Assembly (NCBI GenBank): GCA_002762735.1
Contig: PCVV01000026.1
Coordinates: 1-11,936, forward strand
Direction of reading: 5' to 3'
DNA length: 11,936 bases
Source: Candidatus Pacearchaeota archaeon CG11_big_fil_rev_8_21_14_0_20_30_13
Lineage (GTDB): Archaea; Nanobdellota; Nanobdellia; Pacearchaeales; GW2011-AR1
In this document: in pieces, positions 6,169 through 11,936 of the stretch
How the letters are laid out: every line of letters begins with the position of its first letter
How positions within the stretch are numbered: the stretch's first letter is position 1
The notes under the pieces: model-generated
The model's database searches: none
Seen by the model: the letters and a program-made list of their open reading frames with translations, nothing else
What the model was told of the DNA's origin: nothing
Position numbers and translations under genes: made by a program

Positions 6169-7461
6169 GGTACAAGCATATGCGGTTTCCCAAATTTCGA
6201 ATTTGTTTCCGGATTTTATTTCTGTTTCTTTTTTATCAAGTTGGACATAAGAGTTGTCCAAAGTGGAATTTGGATAAACGTACTTTAATATTTTAAGACA
6301 TCTTACTTCATTGCTTCCTGGGAAAATGATGTACAAATTAAGATAACTTCTTTGACCTGTACTACTGTTTGGAAGGGCAGGGCTGTCAAAATATTCTCCC
6401 AAACTAAAAGGCCAAATTGAAGAAATTGTACCATTGAGTATTACTTCTTCCGTGGTGCAATTTCCATCTTTGCAAACTTCTCCTAGAGGGCAATCCTCAT
6501 TAGTAGTGCATTCGAGTGGGGTAAAACATTCTGGTGAACCTTGATTAGCACTACAAACTTTCGGAGAGATACATTCTTCTAATGTTGTAGAAGTGATACT
6601 CTCTTCACAAATATTATTCACACAACTGAGTTGATCAAAATCTTGAATGATTCTAGTTGAAGGATTATCTGAAGAACATTTCGGAATTCCAATAAGCTTA
6701 CTTACTCCACACGCTTCGGTAACGTTTTCTGGAGTACAACTAATTGTTGGAAGTTTGCAAGCTCCCCCAGAACAAATTTTTCCTTCTGTGCAAGTTTCTA
6801 CAGGAATTGCTTCTGTTTTCTGTTGACAAAATCCTCCAGTGTTATCTGCTGCTCCAAAACATTCATAGATTCTTTTATATTGCAAAACTCCAGTATTTCC
6901 GACATTACAAATTTGAGAACCAAGTAACCAATAATCTATTCCACAATCAGAATTTATAAAACAAACTTTTATTTCCGTGATTATTTTGTGTTGTATTTCT
7001 TCGACAGTGTAAGCACTTGTTATAGGGCTAAGAGCGTCTTCCCCAGTTGTATCTGAGATATAAATTGGAGCAACAGAAACCTTGATTATTCCAGAAATAT
7101 TTATAATTCCATTTGTTGTTACATTTATGTTGAGAGTTCTTATTGCCAGTTCGTCAAAGTTTTCAACGGGAATATCAAAAACTTCTGCATTGTTTTCATC
7201 TTCAATTATAACCTTTAGTGCTTTAATTTCAGCTTTTGAAATCCCTGGATTTCTTTCAACTTTTACATTTACTATTCCTGTTGTTTCATTGATTATTACA
7301 TTTTTTATTTCAACATCCAATCCAATGTCTCCTAATGTTATTCCTGCTGAACCCTTGATCAAAAAATTATTTATCATTACCCCTAATCCAGCAACTGCAA
7401 TTATTACCAGTAATACAATCAAAATTGTTGCAACAACTGTTGAGAGCCCTCTTTTTCCCAT
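6160..7461 (-). CDS. Type IV pilin-like protein with class III signal peptide and Cys-rich ectodomain
   Basis: 433 residues. The start MGKRGLSTVVATILIVLLV is a class III (prepilin) signal: basic KRG, then a hydrophobic helix (~6-34). The prepilin peptidase site is expected after Gly5; in archaea the mature helix normally packs into a pilus core. Residues 41-160 are a beta-rich domain with several N-x-T/S sequons. Residues 167-335 hold 20 of the 22 Cys, in two units of the pattern C-x5-C-x5-C-x4-C (for example CTTNEDCPLGEVCKDGNC), reminiscent of small disulfide-rich repeats. A further domain (~340-433) ends with the last Cys. An ordinary pilin is about 100-200 residues and seldom Cys-rich, so this could be a minor or tip pilin, or a membrane-anchored surface protein. 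Disulfide bonding implies an oxidising exterior. It is divergent from pheS and overlaps rnp3 by 9 bp at its 3' end. Confidence 0.8.
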   Translation of the reverse strand: MGKRGLSTVVATILIVLLVIIAVAGLGVMINNFLIKGSAGITLGDIGLDVEIKNVIINETTGIVNVKVERNPGISKAEIKALKVIIEDENNAEVFDIPVENFDELAIRTLNINVTTNGIINISGIIKVSVAPIYISDTTGEDALSPITSAYTVEEIQHKIITEIKVCFINSDCGIDYWLLGSQICNVGNTGVLQYKRIYECFGAADNTGGFCQQKTEAIPVETCTEGKICSGGACKLPTISCTPENVTEACGVSKLIGIPKCSSDNPSTRIIQDFDQLSCVNNICEESITSTTLEECISPKVCSANQGSPECFTPLECTTNEDCPLGEVCKDGNCTTEEVILNGTISSIWPFSLGEYFDSPALPNSSTGQRSYLNLYIIFPGSNEVRCLKILKYVYPNSTLDNSYVQLDKKETEIKSGNKFEIWETAYACTLI

Positions 7462-7478
7462 TGATATATAATACCAAA

Positions 7479-7490
7479 ATATTTTATAAA
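7479..7490. promoter_or_regulatory. Palindromic TATA-like element between the pilin-like gene and pheS
   Basis: The 8-mer TTTATAAA at 7483-7490 is its own reverse complement. It lies 22-29 bp before the minus-strand ATG at 7461, giving a leaderless-type start. On the plus strand it is 44-51 bp before the pheS ATG at 7534, giving a predicted start near 7512 and a short leader with GGGAG at 7519-7523. One element may serve both directions. Confidence 0.45.
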
Positions 7491-7533
7491 CTTATTTGAT
7501 ACAAACATTTTTTAATATGGGAGAATTTTGAAA

Positions 7534-9048
7534 ATGATGAAAAAGCTAGTGGAATCCTTAAGTGTAATAGAAAAAAAAATTTTGCCTTTCTTAGAAGAGA
7601 AGAATATTTCCGAAATATGCAAAAAATCAAATTTAGATAAAGTTTCTGTGCTTAGAGCTCTTGAATACTTAAACAACAAAAAAATCATTACCCTAGAGAC
7701 TGATAAGAAAAAAGTTGTGGATGTGGGAGTTAATGGGGCGTTGTATAGAAAAAAAGGTTTACCGGAAAGAAGACTACTTTTATTTCTTGATGAAAAGAGA
7801 ATTGTTCCTCTAAACGATGCGCAAAAACAATCTGGATTAAGTGCTGATGAATTTAAAGTTTCATTGGGAGTTTTAAAAGGAAAAGCTTTGATAGAAATAA
7901 AAAACGGGAAGATTTTTTTGAGTGCTTCAAAAAGTGAGATTTCAAAAAAAAGTATGGAAGAAATTTTCTTAGAATCTCTTCCGATAGATGAAGAAAAACT
8001 TACTCCTGAACAGCTTTTTTCTTTAAAATCACTTCAAAAAAGAAAAGAAATAATTCAAGTTGATGAAAGAAAAAGATTTCTAATAAAAATCACTGTGTTG
8101 GGTAAAGAGATAGTTAATTCAAAGGATGTTTCAAAAGAATTAATTGAGCAGATTACTCCCGAACTTTTGAAAAAAGAGCAAAGTTGGAAAAATAAAAAAT
8201 TTAGAAGATATGATGTTACCCTAGAGGTTCCCAGGATTAACGGAGGGAAAAGACACTTTGTAAATCAAGCAATAGATTATGGAAAAAAGATATGGACAGA
8301 AATGGGTTTTGAGGAAATGAATGGAAATTTTATTCAATCAAGTTTTTGGGTTTTTGATTCACTATTTACGGCTCAAGATCATCCTGTTAGAGAGATGCAA
8401 GACACTTTTTTTATCAATCATTCAGGAGAACTTCCAGACAAAAAAATTGTTAAATCAGTTAAGCTTGCTCATGAAAAAGGAGTTTCTGGAAGTAAAGGTT
8501 GGGGTTACAATTGGGATGAAAATGAATCTAAACGAGAAGTACTTAGGACTCATACAACCTGCCTTTCTGCTAAAACTTTGTATAATTTAAAAAAAGAAAA
8601 CTTTCCAAAAAAATATTTTGCAATTGGTAAATGTTTTAGAAATGAAACTGTGGATTGGTCTCATGGATTTGAATTTAATCAATCAGAAGGAATTGTTGTT
8701 GGTCCTGGTTTGAATTTTAGACATTTATTGGGCTATTTAAAACAGTTTTTTAAAAAAATGGGTTATGAAAAAATAAGATTCACTCCAGCTTATTTTCCGT
8801 ATACGGAACCATCAGTCGAAATTCATTGGTGGCATCCTGAGAAAAAAATATGGCTTGAACTTGGTGGAGCAGGAATATTTAGGCCGGAAGTGGTAATTCC
8901 ACTTCTTGGTATTGAGGTTCCAGTTTTAGCTTGGGGTCCAGGATTTGATAGAATTTTAATGGATTATTATCAGGTTAAAGATTTGAGAGAAATATACAAA
9001 AATGATATTACCCAATTAAGAAAAATGAAAAGTTGGGTGAAATTTTAA
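7534..9048 (+). CDS. pheS: Phenylalanyl-tRNA synthetase alpha subunit
   Basis: The subunit charges tRNA-Phe with phenylalanine and ATP as an alpha2beta2 enzyme with PheT, and its length of 504 residues is typical of archaea. The N-terminal ~200 residues hold winged-helix-like segments for tRNA binding. The class II catalytic domain shows FDSLFTAQDHPVREMQDTFF (274-293), LRTHTT (337-342), motif 2 around CFRNETVDWSH (367-377), FPYTEPSVEI (421-430), GGAGIFRPEV (444-453) and motif 3 AWGPGFDRIL (466-475), with Arg in motif 3 that contacts ATP. The family start could also be TTG at 7528 or ATG at 7537; I chose the first ATG (7534), which lies 10 bases after GGGAG (7519-7523). A five-codon ORF from ATG 7517 is not a start for this gene. 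pheT follows after 2 bp. Confidence 0.92.
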   Translation: MMKKLVESLSVIEKKILPFLEEKNISEICKKSNLDKVSVLRALEYLNNKKIITLETDKKKVVDVGVNGALYRKKGLPERRLLLFLDEKRIVPLNDAQKQSGLSADEFKVSLGVLKGKALIEIKNGKIFLSASKSEISKKSMEEIFLESLPIDEEKLTPEQLFSLKSLQKRKEIIQVDERKRFLIKITVLGKEIVNSKDVSKELIEQITPELLKKEQSWKNKKFRRYDVTLEVPRINGGKRHFVNQAIDYGKKIWTEMGFEEMNGNFIQSSFWVFDSLFTAQDHPVREMQDTFFINHSGELPDKKIVKSVKLAHEKGVSGSKGWGYNWDENESKREVLRTHTTCLSAKTLYNLKKENFPKKYFAIGKCFRNETVDWSHGFEFNQSEGIVVGPGLNFRHLLGYLKQFFKKMGYEKIRFTPAYFPYTEPSVEIHWWHPEKKIWLELGGAGIFRPEVVIPLLGIEVPVLAWGPGFDRILMDYYQVKDLREIYKNDITQLRKMKSWVKF

Positions 9049-9050
9049 AA

Positions 9051-10691
9051 ATGGCAAATGTAAAATTTGATAAAAAAACTTTTGAAAAAGAAATTGGAAA
9101 ATTGGATTCTGAAATGCAGGAAAAAATTGCTTTATTTGGAACTCCCGTTGAAAGTATTGATGAAGAAAATATTGAACTAGAAATTTTTCCGAATAGACCT
9201 GATCTTTTAGGATATCATGGATTTAGAAGAAGTTTTTTAAGTTTTTTAGAAAAGAAACCTGGACTTAAAACTTATATTTTAAATAAACCGGAGAAAGATT
9301 ATGAGGTTAAAGTTGATTCAAGTGTTAAAGATGTTAGGCCATTTATTGCATGTGCAATTGTCAAAGGATTAAAATTTGATGATAAAAAAATAAAGGAATT
9401 AGTTGAAATTCAGGAAAAACTTCATTCAACTATTGGAAGGCAAAGGAAAAAACTTGCAATTGGAATTTATCCTTTGGAAAAAATTGCACTACCTATTACT
9501 TACAAGGCTCTTGAACCAGATAAAATCAAATTTCAACCATTGGAATCTCAAAAAGAGATGTCTGGGCTAGAAATTTTACAAAGACATCCTACTGGGAAAG
9601 AATATGCTCATCTTTTAGCTGGGAAGATTAAATTTCCGGTCTTTTTAGATAAAGAAGGAAGCTTCTTATCTATGCCCCCAATTATTAATTCTGAGAAAAC
9701 TGGAAGAGTAACTAGTGAAACAAAATCAATCTTTGTAGAATGTTCAGGTTTCGATTTTTCTATTCTAGAAAACTGTTTGAATATTATTGTTTCAAATTTG
9801 GCAGAAATGGGAGGCCAAGTTTATCAAATGAAAGTTGGAGATCAAATTATTCCTAGTTTTAAGTCTGAATTTGTGGATTTATCTGTTGAGAATGCAAATA
9901 AAGTTTTAGGGCTAAAATTGACAGAGACACAGGTTAAAGATTTTCTTCAAAAAATGGGCCATAATTATAAAAGTGGGAAGGTTGAAATTGCTTCATGGAG
10001 AGTAGACATCTTGCACGAAATTGATCTAATTGAGGATATTGCGATTGCTTATGGTTACAATAATTTTGAACCAATTATTCCTGAAATTGCGACGACTGGA
10101 ATGGAAAATAAAAATGAGATTATAAAAAGAAAAATTTCGGAGATTCTCACAGGAGTTGGGCTTTTAGAGGTTTCAAATTATCATTTAACTAAAAAAATTG
10201 ATCAATTCACTAAGATGGGCATTTCTGAAAAAGAGGAATTTGGATTTATAGAAGTTGAAAAATCTAAAACAGATTATAATATTTTAAGAAAAGATTTATC
10301 TCATTATTTACTGAAAATTTTTTCAGAAAATGTGGATTCAGAATATCCTCAGAAGATCTTTGAAACAGGTAGAGTTTTTTACATGATGAAGGATAAAAAA
10401 ATTGTTGAAGAAGAAAGGATTAGTGCAGCTTTTACTCCTGGTAATTTTACAGATTTGAAGCAAATCTTAGATTATTGTTTTCAAAATTTAGGTTTGAAAT
10501 TTGAAATTATTGAAGAAAAAGTTGCTAGTCCGTTTTTTATAGAAGGGCGTTCTGGGGATATTCTATTTGATGGAGAAAAAATAGGAATGATTGGGGAGAT
10601 ACATCCTAAGATTTTGAAAAATTGGAAGATTAAAATGCCAGTTAGTTTATTTGAGATAAAATTGGAAAAAATCTTTAAAAAGTTTGAATAA
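9051..10691 (+). CDS. pheT: Phenylalanyl-tRNA synthetase beta subunit
   Basis: This is the non-catalytic-centre partner of PheS, carrying tRNA recognition and editing modules. Its 546 residues match the archaeal/eukaryal type and not the ~800-residue bacterial type. The N-terminal part shows IELEIFPNRPDLLGYHGFRR (41-60). Residues ~90-250 correspond to the B3/B4 editing module, with THE family-like sequences RQRKKLAIGIY (130-140) and MPPIINSEKTGRV (208-220). The B5 region covers ~270-345, ending in DIAIAYGYNNF (329-339), and the catalytic-like core lies at ~350-546 with FETGRVFY (437-444) and MIGEIHPKIL (513-522). The start is ATG 9051, two bases after the pheS stop, with GGGTGA upstream; an in-frame TTG at 9033 would overlap pheS and is less likely. 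The pair forms one operon. No damage is visible. Confidence 0.92.
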   Translation: MANVKFDKKTFEKEIGKLDSEMQEKIALFGTPVESIDEENIELEIFPNRPDLLGYHGFRRSFLSFLEKKPGLKTYILNKPEKDYEVKVDSSVKDVRPFIACAIVKGLKFDDKKIKELVEIQEKLHSTIGRQRKKLAIGIYPLEKIALPITYKALEPDKIKFQPLESQKEMSGLEILQRHPTGKEYAHLLAGKIKFPVFLDKEGSFLSMPPIINSEKTGRVTSETKSIFVECSGFDFSILENCLNIIVSNLAEMGGQVYQMKVGDQIIPSFKSEFVDLSVENANKVLGLKLTETQVKDFLQKMGHNYKSGKVEIASWRVDILHEIDLIEDIAIAYGYNNFEPIIPEIATTGMENKNEIIKRKISEILTGVGLLEVSNYHLTKKIDQFTKMGISEKEEFGFIEVEKSKTDYNILRKDLSHYLLKIFSENVDSEYPQKIFETGRVFYMMKDKKIVEEERISAAFTPGNFTDLKQILDYCFQNLGLKFEIIEEKVASPFFIEGRSGDILFDGEKIGMIGEIHPKILKNWKIKMPVSLFEIKLEKIFKKFE

Positions 10692-10702
10692 ATCTTTTTC
10701 TT
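10692..10702 (+). terminator. Short T-rich tract after pheT
   Basis: The stop codon is followed at once by ATCTTTTTCTT, a T5 tract with two flanking T pairs. This is a weak archaeal terminator candidate. It is followed by the hairpin at 10703-10740, whose own T run could assist termination before the tRNA gene. Confidence 0.4.
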
Positions 10703-10740
10703 AAGCCGTAGTAATTTTTACAAAAGAGGTACTTCGGTTT
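10703..10740 (+). other. Imperfect 11-bp hairpin with T run between pheT and tRNA-Thr
   Basis: AAGCCGTAGTA (10703-10713) can pair with TACTTCGGTTT (10730-10740) in RNA: 11 positions with one G-U wobble and one U-U mismatch, loop of 16 bases. T continues to 10742. It may be a terminator, a processing signal for the tRNA leader, or a small structured RNA. Its two words recur in part at 11585-11624. Confidence 0.45.
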
Positions 10741-10757
10741 TTAGTAAATCAAGATTT

Positions 10758-10830
10758 GCCGCAGTAGCTCAGTTGGTAGAGTGTTACCTTGGTAAGGTAG
10801 AGGTCCCGAGTTCAAATCTCGGCTGTGGCT
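10758..10830 (+). tRNA. tRNA-Thr (anticodon GGT)
   Basis: A complete cloverleaf of 73 bases can be folded. The acceptor arms GCCGCAG and CTGTGGC pair in seven positions, one G-T. The D stem is GCTC/GAGT with a GG in the loop, the anticodon stem TTACC/GGTAG (outer T-G pair) has loop TTGGTAA with anticodon GGT at 10791-10793, and the T arm CCGAG-TTCAAAT-CTCGG is perfect. Discriminator base T at 10830; the CCA end is not encoded and must be added by the CCA enzyme. The tRNA reads the threonine codons ACC and ACT. No intron is present. A T-rich tract (TTTATTTT) directly after the gene can terminate transcription. A TATA-like TTTTTACAAAA at 10714-10724, inside the hairpin, might be its promoter with a short leader. 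Confidence 0.95.
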
Positions 10831-10860
10831 TTATTTTCACTTAAAAGTTAAGACAAATCG

Positions 10861-10874
10861 AAAAATTTATAAAT
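10861..10874 (+). promoter_or_regulatory. TATA-like promoter for the SAM-binding-like gene
   Basis: AAAAATTTATAAAT ends 13 bp before the ATG at 10888, its centre about 20 bp upstream. This is slightly closer than the ~25 bp seen at other genes here, but no other box or Shine-Dalgarno sequence is visible, and a leaderless start remains the best reading. Confidence 0.45.
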
Positions 10875-10887
10875 CTTTTTTATTCTT

Positions 10888-11577
10888 ATGAAACTAGATC
10901 CAAATTTTGAATCAGAAGAAGAAATAAAATTGTCTGTCGGATTATCGATGATTAATCTTATGTATACTTCTACAAATGAATCACTAGAATCAATTGTAGC
11001 TGGATTGGATGTTCAATCTGAAGATAAAATTCTTGGAATACTCGGTTCAGGTCAGCAAGGACTTGCTATTTTAGAAAATGGTCCAAAAGTTGATTTAATT
11101 GATTATGAAGAAAAACAGATTAAATATTCTCTTGGGTTATTTAATTTTATTAAAAATACAAAAAATAGTAATAAAAGTTGTAGAAATATTCTTTATAAAA
11201 TTAGTTATGATGTAAACACAAAAATTTATTTTTCCTCTGTTCCAAGAATAAAAAGGATTAGGAAAAATATTTCTCGATTAAATGTTCTTCCTACTCAAAA
11301 TATTTTTAAATTAGAAAAAAATCTTTCAAAATATAATAAAGTTTATCTTTCAAATGCTGTCGATTATAATTCTTTTGAAATAGAAGATCAAATAGAAAGG
11401 CTTGAAAAATTTGGTTCCAAGTTTAATTCTGGAACTTTATTTTATATTTCTAGAAGATTTTATAGTGGAAAGATTAAGGGATTTTGCATTGAGAAAGATT
11501 TAACTCAAAAAGCAAAAGCGTTGAAAGAAAAAGGTCGTATGACTGAATGGGAACCTAGAGTACTAATAAAAAATTGA
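10888..11577 (+). CDS. Rossmann-type SAM-dependent transferase-like protein, possibly DUF3419/BtaA-like
   Basis: 229 residues. The region ILGILGSGQQGLAILENGP (residues 48-66), then VDLIDYEEKQIKY (68-80), fits class I SAM-binding motif I (G-x-G-x-x-G with GSGQQG) followed by an acidic residue at the end of the second strand (Asp72). The words 'GSG-x-x-x-L-x-x-L-x-x-GP' followed by an Asp and a Gln-x-x-x-Y look like DUF3419, whose best known member BtaA moves the 3-amino-3-carboxypropyl group of SAM to diacylglycerol in betaine-lipid synthesis. Later KVYLSNAVDY (151-160) and SGTLFYISRR (181-190) fit the fourth and fifth strands. BtaA is much longer, and no BtaB-type partner is visible, so the substrate is unknown. 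The gene is monocistronic between tRNA-Thr and a convergent membrane-protein gene. SAM binding is likely; the chemistry is open. Confidence 0.7.
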   Translation: MKLDPNFESEEEIKLSVGLSMINLMYTSTNESLESIVAGLDVQSEDKILGILGSGQQGLAILENGPKVDLIDYEEKQIKYSLGLFNFIKNTKNSNKSCRNILYKISYDVNTKIYFSSVPRIKRIRKNISRLNVLPTQNIFKLEKNLSKYNKVYLSNAVDYNSFEIEDQIERLEKFGSKFNSGTLFYISRRFYSGKIKGFCIEKDLTQKAKALKEKGRMTEWEPRVLIKN

Positions 11578-11584
11578 AATCTGT

Positions 11585-11624
11585 AAAAAAGAGTACTTCA
11601 AAATTTATTACGGCTTTATTTTTT
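11585..11624. repeat. Bidirectional terminator-like element sharing two words with the 10703-10740 hairpin
   Basis: The 58-bp gap between two convergent genes has a T6 on each strand (minus at 11585-11590, plus at 11619-11624), suited to terminating both transcripts. Between them AAAAGAGTACTTC (11587-11599) matches AAAAGAGGTACTTC at 10722-10735 with one base missing, and TTATTACGGCTT (11605-11616) is the reverse complement of AAGCCGTAGTAA at 10703-10714 with one mismatch. Confidence 0.45.
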
Positions 11625-11635
11625 AAGAATTAAAA

Positions 11636-11932
11636 TTACTTTCTTTTCATGAAGTAAAAGATTATTTCTAGAATTACAAATAGGAAAATAAATGCTCCTG
11701 CAATAATCATAATAAGTCCAAATAAACTTTCAAGGAAGGATCCTTTTTCTACTGCAAATTTCAATAAAACAAATGAAATGATGAATGTGATTATAGAGAA
11801 AATTAAAGAATTTGTTGTTCTTTTAATCTTTTTGTCAGAAACCATAACTTGTGCAGATTTTACTGAAGCTTTTTGTTTTGTAACTGATTTTTTTTGAGAA
11901 GACTTTTTTACCACCTTTCTTTTTGCAACCAT
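11636..11932 (-). CDS. Small two-helix membrane protein with Lys-rich N-terminus
   Basis: 98 residues, complete, starting four bases from the window edge, so its promoter is outside. Residues 1-40 are highly basic (about 14 Lys or Arg, with stretches such as KRKVVKKSSQKK) and probably disordered. Membrane helices are predicted by eye at ~42-61 and ~69-94, with a short acidic loop VEKGS between them, and a final KRK. With such positive ends, both termini should be cytoplasmic and the loop outside. The basic tail could touch nucleic acid, ribosomes or acidic lipid at the inner membrane face, but this is inferred from charge alone. I do not recognise a family. It converges on the SAM-binding-like gene with 58 bp between them. 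Confidence 0.7.
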   Translation of the reverse strand: MVAKRKVVKKSSQKKSVTKQKASVKSAQVMVSDKKIKRTTNSLIFSIITFIISFVLLKFAVEKGSFLESLFGLIMIIAGAFIFLFVILEIIFYFMKRK

Positions 11933-11936
11933 AGAG

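Noticed and set aside
6744..6959. Open frame of 71 codons on the plus strand
   Set aside because: Antisense to the Cys-rich section of the pilin-like gene, with no supporting signals.
7082..7471. Open frame of 129 codons on the plus strand, hydrophobic, could pass as a membrane protein
   Set aside because: It is antisense to the N-terminal part of the pilin-like gene, whose signal peptide and composition are clearly real. The apparent hydrophobicity comes from the complement of Ile/Asn/Glu codons.
7517..7531. Five-codon ORF from ATG 7517 ending in TGA just before pheS, possible leader peptide for attenuation
   Set aside because: It overlaps the probable Shine-Dalgarno sequence of pheS, codes for no Phe-rich stretch (only one Phe), and no attenuator hairpin follows.
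8321..8590. Open frame of 89 codons on the plus strand
   Set aside because: A shifted frame within pheS, across its catalytic domain; pheS motifs are in the other frame.
10827..11622. Eleven identical bases (GGCTTTATTTT) at the tRNA-Thr 3' end and at 11612-11622, as if attachment sites around a small inserted segment
   Set aside because: The match is short and mostly A/T, the enclosed 0.8 kb has no integrase, and T-rich sequence is expected at both transcript ends. Longer shared sequence would be needed.

Overview
The window is A+T-rich, tightly packed DNA that reads as archaeal. The evidence is a tRNA-Thr gene without an encoded CCA end, an archaeal-type UMP kinase, an RNase P protein of the Rpp30 family, archaeal/eukaryal-type PheRS subunits, a class III (pilin-type) signal peptide, and TATA-like boxes about 25 bp upstream of start codons (leaderless-style promoters). 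Low G+C, reduced proteins, and many short envelope proteins of unknown function fit a DPANN archaeon, most likely the Pacearchaeota/Woesearchaeota group. That placement is an inference from style and recalled family look, not from a search.

Layout. Positions 2-2072 (+): the end of a PEP-utilising TIM-barrel protein whose catalytic signatures are eroded and which carries a long acidic tail; a coiled-coil protein with a Ser-rich tail; and a protein whose C-terminal part looks like the N-terminal domain of a secretion/pilus ATPase without any ATPase core. Positions 2069-4934 (-): three envelope genes, namely a 567-residue single-pass protein with a long low-complexity stalk, a 95-residue single-pass protein, and a secreted 236-residue protein with a possible beta-sandwich head. 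Positions 5037-6168 (+): pyrH (UMP kinase) and a short rnp3 (RNase P Rpp30) as a two-gene operon. Positions 6160-7461 (-): a pilin-like protein with a Cys-rich ectodomain. Positions 7534-10691 (+): pheS-pheT. Then tRNA-Thr(GGT) at 10758-10830, a Rossmann-type SAM-binding protein (10888-11577), and a Lys-rich two-helix membrane protein (11636-11932, -).

The information-processing genes (pyrH, rnp3, pheS, pheT, tRNA) are ordinary. The less explained part is the envelope/secretion group: four predicted surface or membrane proteins plus an orphan secretion-ATPase-like domain within 7.5 kb. They may contribute to a surface structure, but nothing in the sequence proves they act together. Two intergenic spots (10703-10740 and 11585-11624) share two short words in a rearranged order.

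No gene-free stretch exceeds 300 bp. The longest is 3773-3905, holding promoter-like and terminator-like A/T tracts. Two convergent gene pairs overlap at their stop codons (2069-2072 and 6160-6168).
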